Shown: positions 34,460 to 43,498 of the stretch, piece by piece
Layout of the letters: every line of letters begins with the position of its first letter
Position numbering within the stretch: the stretch's first letter is position 1
NCBI GenBank assembly: GCA_947074205.1
Contig: CAMTOQ010000023.1
Location: 1 to 47,600, forward strand
Length of the DNA: 47,600 nucleotides
From: an uncultured Bacteroides sp.
GTDB taxonomy: Bacteria; Bacteroidota; Bacteroidia; Bacteroidales; Bacteroidaceae
Reading direction: 5' to 3'
Position numbers and translations under genes: made by a program
Notes under the pieces: generated by a model
What the model was told of the DNA's origin: nothing
Databases searched by the model: none
Seen by the model: only the letters and a program-made list of their open reading frames with translations

Positions 34460-37400
34460 ATGAGAAAACCGATCTTTGCGTTTTTCCTGCTGCTGAGCCT
34501 TGTGTTTGTTACATCGCTCAGTGCGCAGTCGGGACGACTTTACGATACGGAGGACGGCCTGTCTAGTACATTCGTCAACTATCTTTATCAAGATAGTAGG
34601 GGATATATATGGATAGCCACCGAATATGGCCTGAACAAATACGATGGCATTCACTTCACCAACTATCTGCATGATGCCAACGATAGTAGCTCCCTAAGAA
34701 ATAACTACGTGCGCTGTCTTTTCGAGGATAAGGCAAAGAACCTCTTTGTGGGCTGCTACAACGGATTGATGATCTATGATGTAGCCACAGATGCCTTCAA
34801 GGATATACCCATGTTTAGAGATGAACAGCAGCAAGCACCACATGTCACCGCCATCTATCAATTGCAAAATGGGGAAATATGGGCAACTACAGCCGGACAG
34901 GGTATTTTTAAATACGATGCTTCTACCGAAACGGCCTACAGCCTGGTAGAGGTGATGGAGGTACTGGAGTTCTACTTCCTGAACTGTATCCACCAAGATG
35001 CCCAAGGCAGAATATGGATAGGTACGGAATATATGGGCGTTGTCTGTTTGGACGAGGGAAAACGAAGAATCTACAGCTATCCGTTGTTGCCCGAAAACGC
35101 AGTGCTGACCTTGGCGGAAACCGACCAGAACGAAATGCTGATAGGTATGAAGAAGGAGGGAGTAGCCCGATATGTAGAGAACACCGATAGATTTGAACCG
35201 GTATTAGAGGAGGGGGGCAACGGCCACCTTTCTGTATATGCTTTTGGAAAGATAGGAGATAGGGTGTTTGTGGGTTGCGATGGCGAAGGGATACGAAGCT
35301 ACAATCCGCATACTAAATTCCTAGATCCTTATACGCCGGATTTCAATTCGCGCGACTATAGCAATGTGCGTGTTCATGCGTTGCTTCAAGATCAAGATAA
35401 GAACACGTGGATCGGTATCAGCCAAAAAGGTGTGGCATACATCAATCATCGTGAAGCGCAGTTCGACTACATGGGCCATCGCGCGCAAATCAACCCCATA
35501 GGTTACAACTGTGTGACGGCTATCTATAAAGATAAGTTTGACTATCTATGGGTGAGCACTGACAACGAAGGACTTTTTAAACTCGATAGGCAAGGGAAGC
35601 GGGTCAATCACTTCTTGCCAAAAAACAAAGGAGGCGATATACCTAGTGTGATCTATGCTATCTTCGAAGATTCTAACGATAACTTATGGATAGCTTCCCC
35701 ATCTGATGCGCTGGGATGTCTAGATAGGAAGACGGGTAGATGGATAAAGAGGGACGAGATGGGGCTAAGCAGTGTGGTGGGCATCTGCGAAGCACCCGAT
35801 GGTACGCTGTTTATGGGCACCTTTGGTTCGGGACTCTACTCTTATCATCCTGAAACGGGTATAAAGAGGAACTTCCTAGGAAGTAAATCGGATGATCCAG
35901 CAGAACGGAACAAAGCCCTATCTAATAACTGGATCAATGCGGTGAAGTGCGATAGCGATGGCTTGATATGGATAGGTCATTATAAAGGTATCAGCTGCTA
36001 CGACCCCGTGAACGATGATTTTACCTGTTTCACGGGCCAAAATCTATTGATACCCGGCTGTATAGGCTACGTGATAGAGGAGGATGATAGAGGAGTTATC
36101 TGGGCCGGAACTAGTGAGGGGCTGTTTAGCTTTGATAAACGCACAAAGGAGTTGAAGAATTATAATAGTTCGAACGGACTCATCAACAATGTGGTGTGTG
36201 GCATCGGTCAAGATGATCGGGGCGATTTGTGGCTTACCACCTACATGGGGTTGAGCCATTTTAGACAAGCTACATCGAGCTTTGTCAACTACGACGTGAA
36301 GGATGGCCTGCAAGGCAACGAGTTTTTCCACGGGGCCTACTTTAAGGATAAAAATGGTAAACTCTACTTTGGTGGTGTCAATGGGGTGACCTCTTTCTAT
36401 CCGGAGAGCATGACGGCAGAGTCGTACGACTTCAAGGTAGAGATTACCGACTTTAGTCTATCGCAACAACCGGTAAACATCAATACACGCTCGGGTGGAA
36501 AGCCGATAATCGAGACGGCTGTGGCCGATGCTCGTAACTTCAGCCTTGCCCATAACGACAATACGTTTACCATTTCGTTTTCTACGCTGACCTATAACAA
36601 TACGCAGCAAATTGTCTATAGCTATCGCATCAAGGAACTGAACAAGGCTTGGAGTACCACCGATATGGGGCAAAGTCGCGTGACTTACAACAATCTGCCC
36701 CCCGGCCATTATACCTTCCAAGTCTATGCGATAGCCAATGGTGAAGGACCCAGTGTGCGCACGCTGCATATCACTATTCGCCCGCCTTGGTATCTGTCGG
36801 CATGGGCCAAAGGGGTGTATCTATTCCTCGCGTTGATGGCTATCTTGGCATTGGTCTACTACTTGCGTTGGCGCAGCAAACTGAAACAACGTCGTCTGGA
36901 ACGTCGACATCAAGCAGAGATGAATGCGGCAAAGCTGCAATCGTTTATCAACATTTCGCACGAGATACGCACGCCAATGACACTTATTATGAGTCCTTTG
37001 GAGAAGCTACTCAAAACAGAGGTGGCTACTGAAACTGTGCGTACCTATCGGCTGATCTATCGCAATGCACACCGCATCTTGAACTTGGTGAATCAGCTGA
37101 TGGATATTCACAAGCTAGACAAGGGGCAGATGACACTGCAATACGAAGAGGTGGAGTTGGTGAGCTTTGTGGATGAGGTGGTGCAGTCGTTCGAATATGC
37201 AGCCCAGAAGCGTGGCATCGACATCCGCTTTGTGCATACCGATGAGCGGCTGACGGCCGAGGTGGATGGTGAACATCTGGATAAGATACTGCTCAACATC
37301 TTGTCGAATGCCCTAAAATATACGCCCGAAGACGGATTGATAGAGATAACATTGGAGGCTGTGTCGGCCGAAGATGAGTGGGTGCAACTCTCCATAAAAG

Positions 37401-38527
37401 ATAATGGGATTGGTGTAGAGCAAAGTAAGCTGGAAAAGATATTCGAATGTTTCTATCGCGTGGACAACCCGATAACGCATACAAGTACGGGCACAGGGAT
37501 TGGTCTCTATCTGTCGCGACTGCTGGTGAAACTGCATGGCGGCACCATACGCGCAGAACGGGTGGCCGAAGAGGGCGGAACTTGCTTTGTGGTGCGCCTA
37601 CCACGCTATGCAATCAGAAATAGTGATGATGAAACGGTGTGCTTATCTGCGGAACGACATAGGGGATGGACCGAGAATGTAGTGATACAAGAAGCGCTGA
37701 CGGAGAAGGGGAGCGTGCAACGCAAAGCCACACGCAGCACTATCCACCTATTGATCGTGGAAGATGATAAAGAGATTTGCGACTATCTGCACAAAGAACT
37801 ATCGGAACTCTACAAGGTGAGTGTTTGCCACAACGGACAAGAGGCTTACGACTCGATCATGACCAAACTGCCCGATATCGTGGTGAGTGATGTGATGATG
37901 CCCAAGATGGATGGTATGGAACTGTGCAAGCGTATCCGTTCCAATATCAACATCAATCATCTGCCAATAGTATTGCTGACGGCTCGCTCTAAAGCAGAGG
38001 ATAGGGTAGAGGGGATGCAGCTGGGCGCGGATGCTTATCTGGCTAAACCGTTCAGCATGGAGGTGCTAAAGAGTACCGTTGATGGATTGATACAGAATAG
38101 ACATCTGCTGAAAACAAAATATAGTGGTGCACAAGAACAGAAGGAGAAGACGGTGGCTCTAGAGATAAAGACGCCCAATGAGCTATTGATGGAACGCATC
38201 ATGCGGGTGATCAACGACAATCTATCTAATCCTGAACTGAACGTGGAGATGCTGGCGGCCGAGGTGGGACTGAGCCGTGTGCATGTGCACCGAAAGATGA
38301 AGGAACTGACCAACCAGTCGGCACGCGACTTTATTCGCAATACACGCTTGAGGCAGGCGGCACAACTGTTGCAGGAGAAGAACCTAGGGGTGTCCGACGT
38401 GGCTTATGCCACAGGGTTCAGCACACTGTCTTACTTCTCATCGCAGTTTAAGTTGACCTATGGGGTGAGTCCCAAGGAGTATAGGGAGTCGCACCGTTAC
38501 TCTTCGTCAACACCAATCAACTCTTAG
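34460..38527 (+). CDS. Hybrid two-component system sensor-regulator (HTCS)
   Basis: This 1355-residue single-chain regulator has a signal peptide (to about residue 22). About 14 Reg_prop beta-propeller repeats follow (recurring DxxGxxWIGT-type words), then a Y_Y_Y domain (to about 770) and a membrane segment at about 785-803. The cytoplasmic part has HisKA with phospho-acceptor His834 (ISHEIRTPM), HATPase_c with NILSNALKYTP and DNGIGV, a receiver domain with Asp1144 (VVSDVMMPKMDG) and an AraC-type HTH at the end (VGLSRVHVHRKMKEL). All key residues are intact. HTCS proteins sense oligosaccharides in the periplasm and activate nearby PULs. Here the divergent SusC/SusD/GH115 operon is the obvious target, with PL11 and CE15 genes possible. 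Confidence 0.96.
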   Translation: MRKPIFAFFLLLSLVFVTSLSAQSGRLYDTEDGLSSTFVNYLYQDSRGYIWIATEYGLNKYDGIHFTNYLHDANDSSSLRNNYVRCLFEDKAKNLFVGCYNGLMIYDVATDAFKDIPMFRDEQQQAPHVTAIYQLQNGEIWATTAGQGIFKYDASTETAYSLVEVMEVLEFYFLNCIHQDAQGRIWIGTEYMGVVCLDEGKRRIYSYPLLPENAVLTLAETDQNEMLIGMKKEGVARYVENTDRFEPVLEEGGNGHLSVYAFGKIGDRVFVGCDGEGIRSYNPHTKFLDPYTPDFNSRDYSNVRVHALLQDQDKNTWIGISQKGVAYINHREAQFDYMGHRAQINPIGYNCVTAIYKDKFDYLWVSTDNEGLFKLDRQGKRVNHFLPKNKGGDIPSVIYAIFEDSNDNLWIASPSDALGCLDRKTGRWIKRDEMGLSSVVGICEAPDGTLFMGTFGSGLYSYHPETGIKRNFLGSKSDDPAERNKALSNNWINAVKCDSDGLIWIGHYKGISCYDPVNDDFTCFTGQNLLIPGCIGYVIEEDDRGVIWAGTSEGLFSFDKRTKELKNYNSSNGLINNVVCGIGQDDRGDLWLTTYMGLSHFRQATSSFVNYDVKDGLQGNEFFHGAYFKDKNGKLYFGGVNGVTSFYPESMTAESYDFKVEITDFSLSQQPVNINTRSGGKPIIETAVADARNFSLAHNDNTFTISFSTLTYNNTQQIVYSYRIKELNKAWSTTDMGQSRVTYNNLPPGHYTFQVYAIANGEGPSVRTLHITIRPPWYLSAWAKGVYLFLALMAILALVYYLRWRSKLKQRRLERRHQAEMNAAKLQSFINISHEIRTPMTLIMSPLEKLLKTEVATETVRTYRLIYRNAHRILNLVNQLMDIHKLDKGQMTLQYEEVELVSFVDEVVQSFEYAAQKRGIDIRFVHTDERLTAEVDGEHLDKILLNILSNALKYTPEDGLIEITLEAVSAEDEWVQLSIKDNGIGVEQSKLEKIFECFYRVDNPITHTSTGTGIGLYLSRLLVKLHGGTIRAERVAEEGGTCFVVRLPRYAIRNSDDETVCLSAERHRGWTENVVIQEALTEKGSVQRKATRSTIHLLIVEDDKEICDYLHKELSELYKVSVCHNGQEAYDSIMTKLPDIVVSDVMMPKMDGMELCKRIRSNININHLPIVLLTARSKAEDRVEGMQLGADAYLAKPFSMEVLKSTVDGLIQNRHLLKTKYSGAQEQKEKTVALEIKTPNELLMERIMRVINDNLSNPELNVEMLAAEVGLSRVHVHRKMKELTNQSARDFIRNTRLRQAAQLLQEKNLGVSDVAYATGFSTLSYFSSQFKLTYGVSPKEYRESHRYSSSTPINS

Positions 38528-38613
38528 ACGCTTTATTGAACAATAAATGAAGGAAGCTATCGAATAGACCCTATTTCCCGCTAATAAAAGTGTAGTTGAG
38601 ATATTAAATTGTC

Positions 38614-38621
38614 TATATTTG
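38614..38621 (+). promoter_or_regulatory. Candidate -7 promoter box (TATATTTG) for the PL11 gene
   Basis: Exact TAnnTTTG match. Transcription would start at about 38628, which rules against the upstream TTG start at 38619 and supports an ATG at 38646 or 38679. Confidence 0.55.
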
Positions 38622-38678
38622 CAATATAGTGCAACCCACAACACTATGAAACACGGCTTACTAATCAAATACTATGAT

Positions 38679-41600
38679 ATGAAATTAAACACTTACCTGT
38701 GTGGCTTTTTATTGGCTTCCTCTATGTCAATATCGACCGTTGCACAGCAAACTCAACTCGAGAAACTCGATCGCGGTGCTATCGCTATAAACTCCCCCTC
38801 GGGTGTATTCCTTTCTTGGAGAAGTCTATCCACCGACCATCAAAATCTAGCCTTTGATATCTATCGAGATGGCGAAAAGATTACCGAGACACCTATTAAG
38901 AACAAAACTAACTTTGTAGATACAAGTGGTAGCGTAAGCTCTAGCTACACTATCAAAGCTGTTCTTCAAGATGAAGAAGTAGAGAGCACCACTAATATAG
39001 AAGTTTGGGCGGACCAATGTAAGGTGATTCCCTTGCAGCGCCCTGCAGCGGGAGTGACGCTGCCCTATAAGGTTTCCAATAATAGCACTACAGAAGATTA
39101 TCCCGACGGTCAACCCTACACCTATTCGCCAAACGATTGCAGTGTGGGCGACGTGGATGGTGATGGACAGTACGAACTAATCGTGAAATGGGATCCTTCT
39201 AACTCGAGAGATAATTCACACCGCGGCTACACCGGTAATGTTTACCTAGATGCATATAAGCTCGATGGCACACACCTATGGCGTATCGACTTAGGCCATA
39301 ATATTAGAGCAGGAGCACACTATACCCAGTTCATGGTCTACGACTTTGATGGCGATGGTAAGGCCGAAGTTGCCTGCAAAACGGCCCCGGGAACTGTAGA
39401 TGGGCTAGGAAAGAATGTATTGATGGGTAGTGATAGTCCTACAGTAGACTACCGTTCCACAGGTAGCAATGCCGGTATAGTGATGACCGGATCGGAGTAT
39501 CTTACCATCTTCAATGGTGAAACAGGCGCAGAGATCTCTACCGTGGCCTATACGCCCGAGCGTGGCAAATCATCGGATTGGGGCGATAGTTATGGCAATC
39601 GCTCGGAAAGATATCTGGCAGCAGTGGCCTATCTCGACGGGGAGAAACCTAGCTTGGTGATGTGTAGAGGTTACTACACCCGCACCACGCTAACTGCTTA
39701 CGACTTCGATGGAAAAGATCTTATAATGAAATGGGCACACGACTCTAAAACATCGGGCAAGGATGCTTATGGACAAGGTAACCACAACCTCGCAGTGGGT
39801 GATGTAGATGGAGATGGCTGTGATGAGATCGTATATGGGGCTTGCGTCATCAACAACGATGGTTCACTGCTCTATCGTACAGGTTATGGGCATGGTGATG
39901 CCATTCACTTTGGCGACCTCGACCCCGATGTGGAAGGCCTTGAAGTGTTTACCCCTCACGAAGAGAAATCGGCGGCCTACGGTTTCGAGATGCACTCGGC
40001 AAAGACGGGTAAGGTACTGTTTGGCACAAAGACCGGTACAGATATTGGTCGTGGTATAGCTGCGGATATCGACCCTAACCATAGAGGTCACGAGATGTGG
40101 GTGTCGGGCAGCTTCTCTGATGGAACTAAGATCAACAATGTGTACAACTGTAAAGGTGAGGTGATATCTACTAAACGTCCTTCTGTGAACTTTAGACTCT
40201 ATTGGGATGGCGACTTACAAGATGAACTGCTTGATGGTGTAAAGATTGACAAATGGAACGGCAATGGCACTACACGTCTGCTAACGCTGTCGGACTACCA
40301 CAATGCTACTTCGTGCAACACCACCAAAGCTACTCCTAACTTGAGTGCCGATATCTTAGGTGACTGGCGCGAAGAGGTAATTCTTTGGGATGCAGAAACA
40401 GGCTCAGACCTGCTACTGTTTAGCACGGTGATACCTTCGGACTATAAGGTTCCAACCTTGATGCACGACCATATCTATCGTATGGCAGTGGCCTGCCAGA
40501 ATGTGGCTTACAATCAACCTCCGCACCTCGGTTATTATCTTGGCGACTACTCCACAGCGCCTTCGTTTAAAAGACTTAGCGATAGTGGCAATTTGACTCA
40601 AACTATCGAGGTGGGCGAATCAATACTTCCTATCAAGTACCAATGGGTGAACTCGGACAACGTAGCTATTGAAGGATTGCCCGAAGGACTCATAGCCACT
40701 ATAGATGAAGAGAAATCGACCTTTACTATAGAAGGAACACTACCCAAGGTGGGTAGCTACACCTTTACCATCTCTACTGTAGGGGGTGGCGAAGCTGCTG
40801 TCCTTTCCGGTTCTATCAACGTTGTAGAGCCTGTGGTAATAGAAGAGGTAGCCCACTATTCGTTCAACGAAACCGAGGGTACTCAGGTTTACAATTCGGT
40901 GTATGGTGAGGCCACAGCGGTAAACTTCCAGCCCACATGGGTAGAGGGCGTTGAAGGTAAAGCTTTAGAGCTTCCTGCCACACCCACCAACCGCCGACTG
41001 GAACAGCCAACTTATCCACAGCTGGCTATGGGCACAAAAGCTTTCACTATAGAGTGTTGGTTTCGCTCGAATGGCGCTACCGGCTCAGACTGGTACTTGT
41101 TCCATAAGGGTAGTCATAAGAAGGATGAGGCTACCGGCGCTAGTGGCAAGTGGATTGGCTTGCAATACAAGAACGAGAAACTTACCTTCGCTATTGATGA
41201 TGATGTGACAAAGAGCAACGTTGATGTGCCAGCTGTTCAGTATTTCAATGGCGAGTGGACACACCTGGCAGCCGTGCGCGACCGCAATCAGCTAAGTCTG
41301 AAAATCTATATCAACGGCGAACTGATGGGCGAAGCGGTAGATAGTACCGGCGATATCACCGAAGCAGAAAATATCGTGATAGGCAATTGCAATGTCAACT
41401 TCAATACCCCATTTACGGGGGCAATAGACAACCTACATATTTACGAAGGTGCAATGAATGCTACTAAGATAAAAGAGCAGTATCTACTCTATAGCAATCC
41501 TACGGGAATTGAAGATGCAGTGAGTAGTGAGGCTTCGTGCAGCATCTATCCCACGCTGTTGGTCGATCATTTTAGTGTAGATCTTCCAAGTGCGGCAAGC

Positions 41601-41777
41601 GGACAAGTGGTGGTGGGGCTTTACAATACCGCAGGCCTCTCTATCGTGCAAGGCACCTATACGGTATCTCGTGGCGGAAAGCTATACTTTGGTGGGCTAG
41701 AGAATATCCCTTCGGGGCACTATTTAGTAGTGGTAGATGTAGAAAACAAAAGATATACGCAGAAGTTAATCAAATAG
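38679..41777 (+). CDS. PL11 rhamnogalacturonan lyase with Ig-like, LamG-like and sorting-tail modules
   Basis: The start at 38679 gives a good signal peptide (MKLNTYLCGFLLASSMSIST, ending near VAQQ) and 1032 residues; upstream in-frame starts at 38646 and 38619 are less likely. The PL11 domain (about 22-630) begins with LEKLDRGAIAI and SGVFLSWRSLSTDHQN and has several acidic calcium-type loops (DVDGDGQYE, DFDGDGKAE, DVDGDGCDE). An Ig-like segment (about 637-720), a LamG/concanavalin-like module (about 724-940, starting VAHYSFNETEGT) and a tail (about 943-1032) ending YTQKLIK follow. PL11 cleaves the rhamnose-galacturonate backbone of RG-I by beta-elimination. Simple PL11 enzymes are about 600 residues, so this is an extended form. 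Confidence 0.9.
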   Translation: MKLNTYLCGFLLASSMSISTVAQQTQLEKLDRGAIAINSPSGVFLSWRSLSTDHQNLAFDIYRDGEKITETPIKNKTNFVDTSGSVSSSYTIKAVLQDEEVESTTNIEVWADQCKVIPLQRPAAGVTLPYKVSNNSTTEDYPDGQPYTYSPNDCSVGDVDGDGQYELIVKWDPSNSRDNSHRGYTGNVYLDAYKLDGTHLWRIDLGHNIRAGAHYTQFMVYDFDGDGKAEVACKTAPGTVDGLGKNVLMGSDSPTVDYRSTGSNAGIVMTGSEYLTIFNGETGAEISTVAYTPERGKSSDWGDSYGNRSERYLAAVAYLDGEKPSLVMCRGYYTRTTLTAYDFDGKDLIMKWAHDSKTSGKDAYGQGNHNLAVGDVDGDGCDEIVYGACVINNDGSLLYRTGYGHGDAIHFGDLDPDVEGLEVFTPHEEKSAAYGFEMHSAKTGKVLFGTKTGTDIGRGIAADIDPNHRGHEMWVSGSFSDGTKINNVYNCKGEVISTKRPSVNFRLYWDGDLQDELLDGVKIDKWNGNGTTRLLTLSDYHNATSCNTTKATPNLSADILGDWREEVILWDAETGSDLLLFSTVIPSDYKVPTLMHDHIYRMAVACQNVAYNQPPHLGYYLGDYSTAPSFKRLSDSGNLTQTIEVGESILPIKYQWVNSDNVAIEGLPEGLIATIDEEKSTFTIEGTLPKVGSYTFTISTVGGGEAAVLSGSINVVEPVVIEEVAHYSFNETEGTQVYNSVYGEATAVNFQPTWVEGVEGKALELPATPTNRRLEQPTYPQLAMGTKAFTIECWFRSNGATGSDWYLFHKGSHKKDEATGASGKWIGLQYKNEKLTFAIDDDVTKSNVDVPAVQYFNGEWTHLAAVRDRNQLSLKIYINGELMGEAVDSTGDITEAENIVIGNCNVNFNTPFTGAIDNLHIYEGAMNATKIKEQYLLYSNPTGIEDAVSSEASCSIYPTLLVDHFSVDLPSAASGQVVVGLYNTAGLSIVQGTYTVSRGGKLYFGGLENIPSGHYLVVVDVENKRYTQKLIK

Positions 41778-41796
41778 ATGATGCCTCTCTTAAAAC

Positions 41797-41841
41797 ATCA
41801 AAATGGGCTGCCCTTCACAGTGAAAGGCAGCCCATTTTGAT
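41797..41841. terminator. Bidirectional rho-independent terminator
   Basis: ATCAAAATGGGCTGCC and GGCAGCCCATTTTGAT form a perfect 16-bp stem, extended by CTTCAC/TGAAAG, between convergent genes ending at 41777 and 41861. Confidence 0.88.
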
Positions 41842-41860
41842 ATATTGGTAGCTAGGATCG

Positions 41861-42505
41861 CTATTGCTGCTTTGCATGGCCCTTGTCGAGCACCAACAAA
41901 CTCTCCGGCCCCATATTGAACAGCAGGTCGATGATGCTGAGGTTGGGCTGGAAGCCGTTGCGAGTATCAAACACCTGATAATAGGGTTGTGCCACAAACT
42001 CAGGGTCGGCCAGCTTGAAATCTTTCTTAGGATGGATCAACTCTCTAAAGTCCACCTCTCCATCAGCAAACTCCATCTTATACTCTTCGCTGTAAGTCAC
42101 ATTGGGTTCGAGGTCGATGAGGCTACACACCAGCTCGCGCAACTCCTCGTTGTAGTCGTGCAGAAAGTCGTACTTCTTCTCGTAGAAAGGGCGGAAATCG
42201 TCTTTATAGTACTCAAAGAAAGGGGTGTTGTTGTAGGCCGACGAAATGGCATTCCAATGTAAATGGCGCCAGTTGCCGTGGTCGGATATGCGTATGTCCT
42301 TCATCGGGCATTTGCTGCCGTGAGGCTTCTCGGTAGGTATGGTCAACGCAATCTCGCCTTCGGGCCCTGCAATGGTGCAGCGGTTGCGGTAGGTCTGCTT
42401 GGTATAGTTATCGTGCTGCTCTATCACTACTTTGTCGTAGTGGGTCAGCTTAGCATAATAAGATACGGGTGCCAGATAGGCAGATGTAAGAAAGATAGTT
42501 TCCAT
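41861..42505 (-). CDS. WbqC-like family protein
   Basis: This 214-residue soluble protein opens with METIFLTSAYLAPVSYYAKL, the usual WbqC start, followed by EQHDNYTKQTYRNRC and ITLTIP-type strands. The mid region ISSAYNNTPFFEYY is also typical. WbqC proteins occur in O-antigen and other glycan clusters, but their reaction is not established. It is the last gene of the dapB-lepB operon, 50 bp after the second signal peptidase gene. Bacteroidetes commonly keep this neighbour set, so a role in cell-envelope work is plausible without being shown. Confidence 0.85.
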   Translation of the reverse strand: METIFLTSAYLAPVSYYAKLTHYDKVVIEQHDNYTKQTYRNRCTIAGPEGEIALTIPTEKPHGSKCPMKDIRISDHGNWRHLHWNAISSAYNNTPFFEYYKDDFRPFYEKKYDFLHDYNEELRELVCSLIDLEPNVTYSEEYKMEFADGEVDFRELIHPKKDFKLADPEFVAQPYYQVFDTRNGFQPNLSIIDLLFNMGPESLLVLDKGHAKQQ

Positions 42506-42555
42506 ATATGGGTAGATAAAATACGTTGAAGTAGGAGATGGATGTAGGTGCAGCT

Positions 42556-43488
42556 CTATCGATCAAGTCGATGAAAGAAGCGATCGGTTCTGTAGCCCTC
42601 ATACCAAGATGCTTTGGGATCTTTAGAGAACCATACGATAGCTGCTCTACCGATGAGGTACTCTTGTGGCACAAAGCCGAAGAGGCGCGAGTCGGCCATC
42701 TGAGTAGAGTCGATGGTTGTCATCCAATAGTAGTCTTTGTCGAAGGTGTAGCGTTCCACAGGCATTCCGTTAACAAAGAGTGTATCGTTTTTGATGGCTG
42801 CATCTTTGTCCTCGTGCAGCAAGATGGTATTCCGCAGCAGTGTTCTGTTCCATGGATAGACCGAAACAGTGACTCCTTTTCCGGGCACAATCAAGGGTTT
42901 TGTAAACTGTCTATTGGCCTCTAGGGGCACCAGACAGTTGTCGCAATCCATCGCTTTTACCAACTGGCGATGCTCCTTGCGAGTAAATACGCGTACGTTG
43001 TGCAAAGAGTCTTCGGCAAAGCAAGTGCCCGCGGGGATGTGTAGATCGGCCATCAATGAGTCGATCTTCTCTTCCAGCGAGTCGGGGTAAAGATAGTAGG
43101 CCATAGCCGCAAAAGAGCTGAGTTGTTCTGCCGTCTGTACGTTGAACAGCGAATCTACCATCAGCGTATCGCCCGGGCCACCGGCACAGTGGCCTATAAA
43201 GGTCTCCTTGAACTCCAGCTCATCGCGCACATTGGCCGGGTTGTTGAACACCACGATGTCGCCGTTGTTGACCGGCTTCTCGTTCCAACGGTGGTAGCCA
43301 AATAGGGATGGTAGAGGCGCACGAAGCCCATAGCTCCACTTGTTCACCAATATACCCTCACCTTCATAGAAAGCCTTGTCCACGCTGCCCTGGGGTATAT
43401 AAAACGAACTGAAAGCAAAACACCGGAGCAACAGTACAAGTACTGCTGCTCCGGCGATGGCTATTATCCATTTTATACAGGTCTTCAT
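42556..43488 (-). CDS. S26 signal-peptidase paralogue lacking the catalytic lysine
   Basis: This 310-residue protein has one N-terminal membrane segment (about 6-28). The serine region aligns with its neighbour LepB: IPQGSVDK here against IPSSSLEK, keeping Ser35. The lysine box differs. LepB has YVKRAVALPGD, while this protein has FIGHCAGGPGD, so Gly99-His100 stand where Lys-Arg is expected. The C-terminal box (DSRLFGFVPQEYLIGRA) resembles LepB but the preceding GDN is lost. It is probably inactive as a classical Ser/Lys peptidase, or it uses another base. It may partner LepB, from which it is separated by 10 bp in the operon. Confidence 0.87.
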   Translation of the reverse strand: MKTCIKWIIAIAGAAVLVLLLRCFAFSSFYIPQGSVDKAFYEGEGILVNKWSYGLRAPLPSLFGYHRWNEKPVNNGDIVVFNNPANVRDELEFKETFIGHCAGGPGDTLMVDSLFNVQTAEQLSSFAAMAYYLYPDSLEEKIDSLMADLHIPAGTCFAEDSLHNVRVFTRKEHRQLVKAMDCDNCLVPLEANRQFTKPLIVPGKGVTVSVYPWNRTLLRNTILLHEDKDAAIKNDTLFVNGMPVERYTFDKDYYWMTTIDSTQMADSRLFGFVPQEYLIGRAAIVWFSKDPKASWYEGYRTDRFFHRLDR

Positions 43489-43498
43489 ATCGCTGTTA

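Noticed and set aside
34460..38527. The HTCS as regulator of the beta-1,6-glucan PUL
   Set aside because: It is divergent from the GH115 SusCD operon, which is the usual HTCS target layout; nothing in the sequence links it to the operon 11 kb away.
38619..38678. Upstream TTG/ATG starts for the PL11 gene
   Set aside because: The TATATTTG box at 38614-38621 overlaps the TTG, and the ATG at 38679 alone gives a clean signal peptide.
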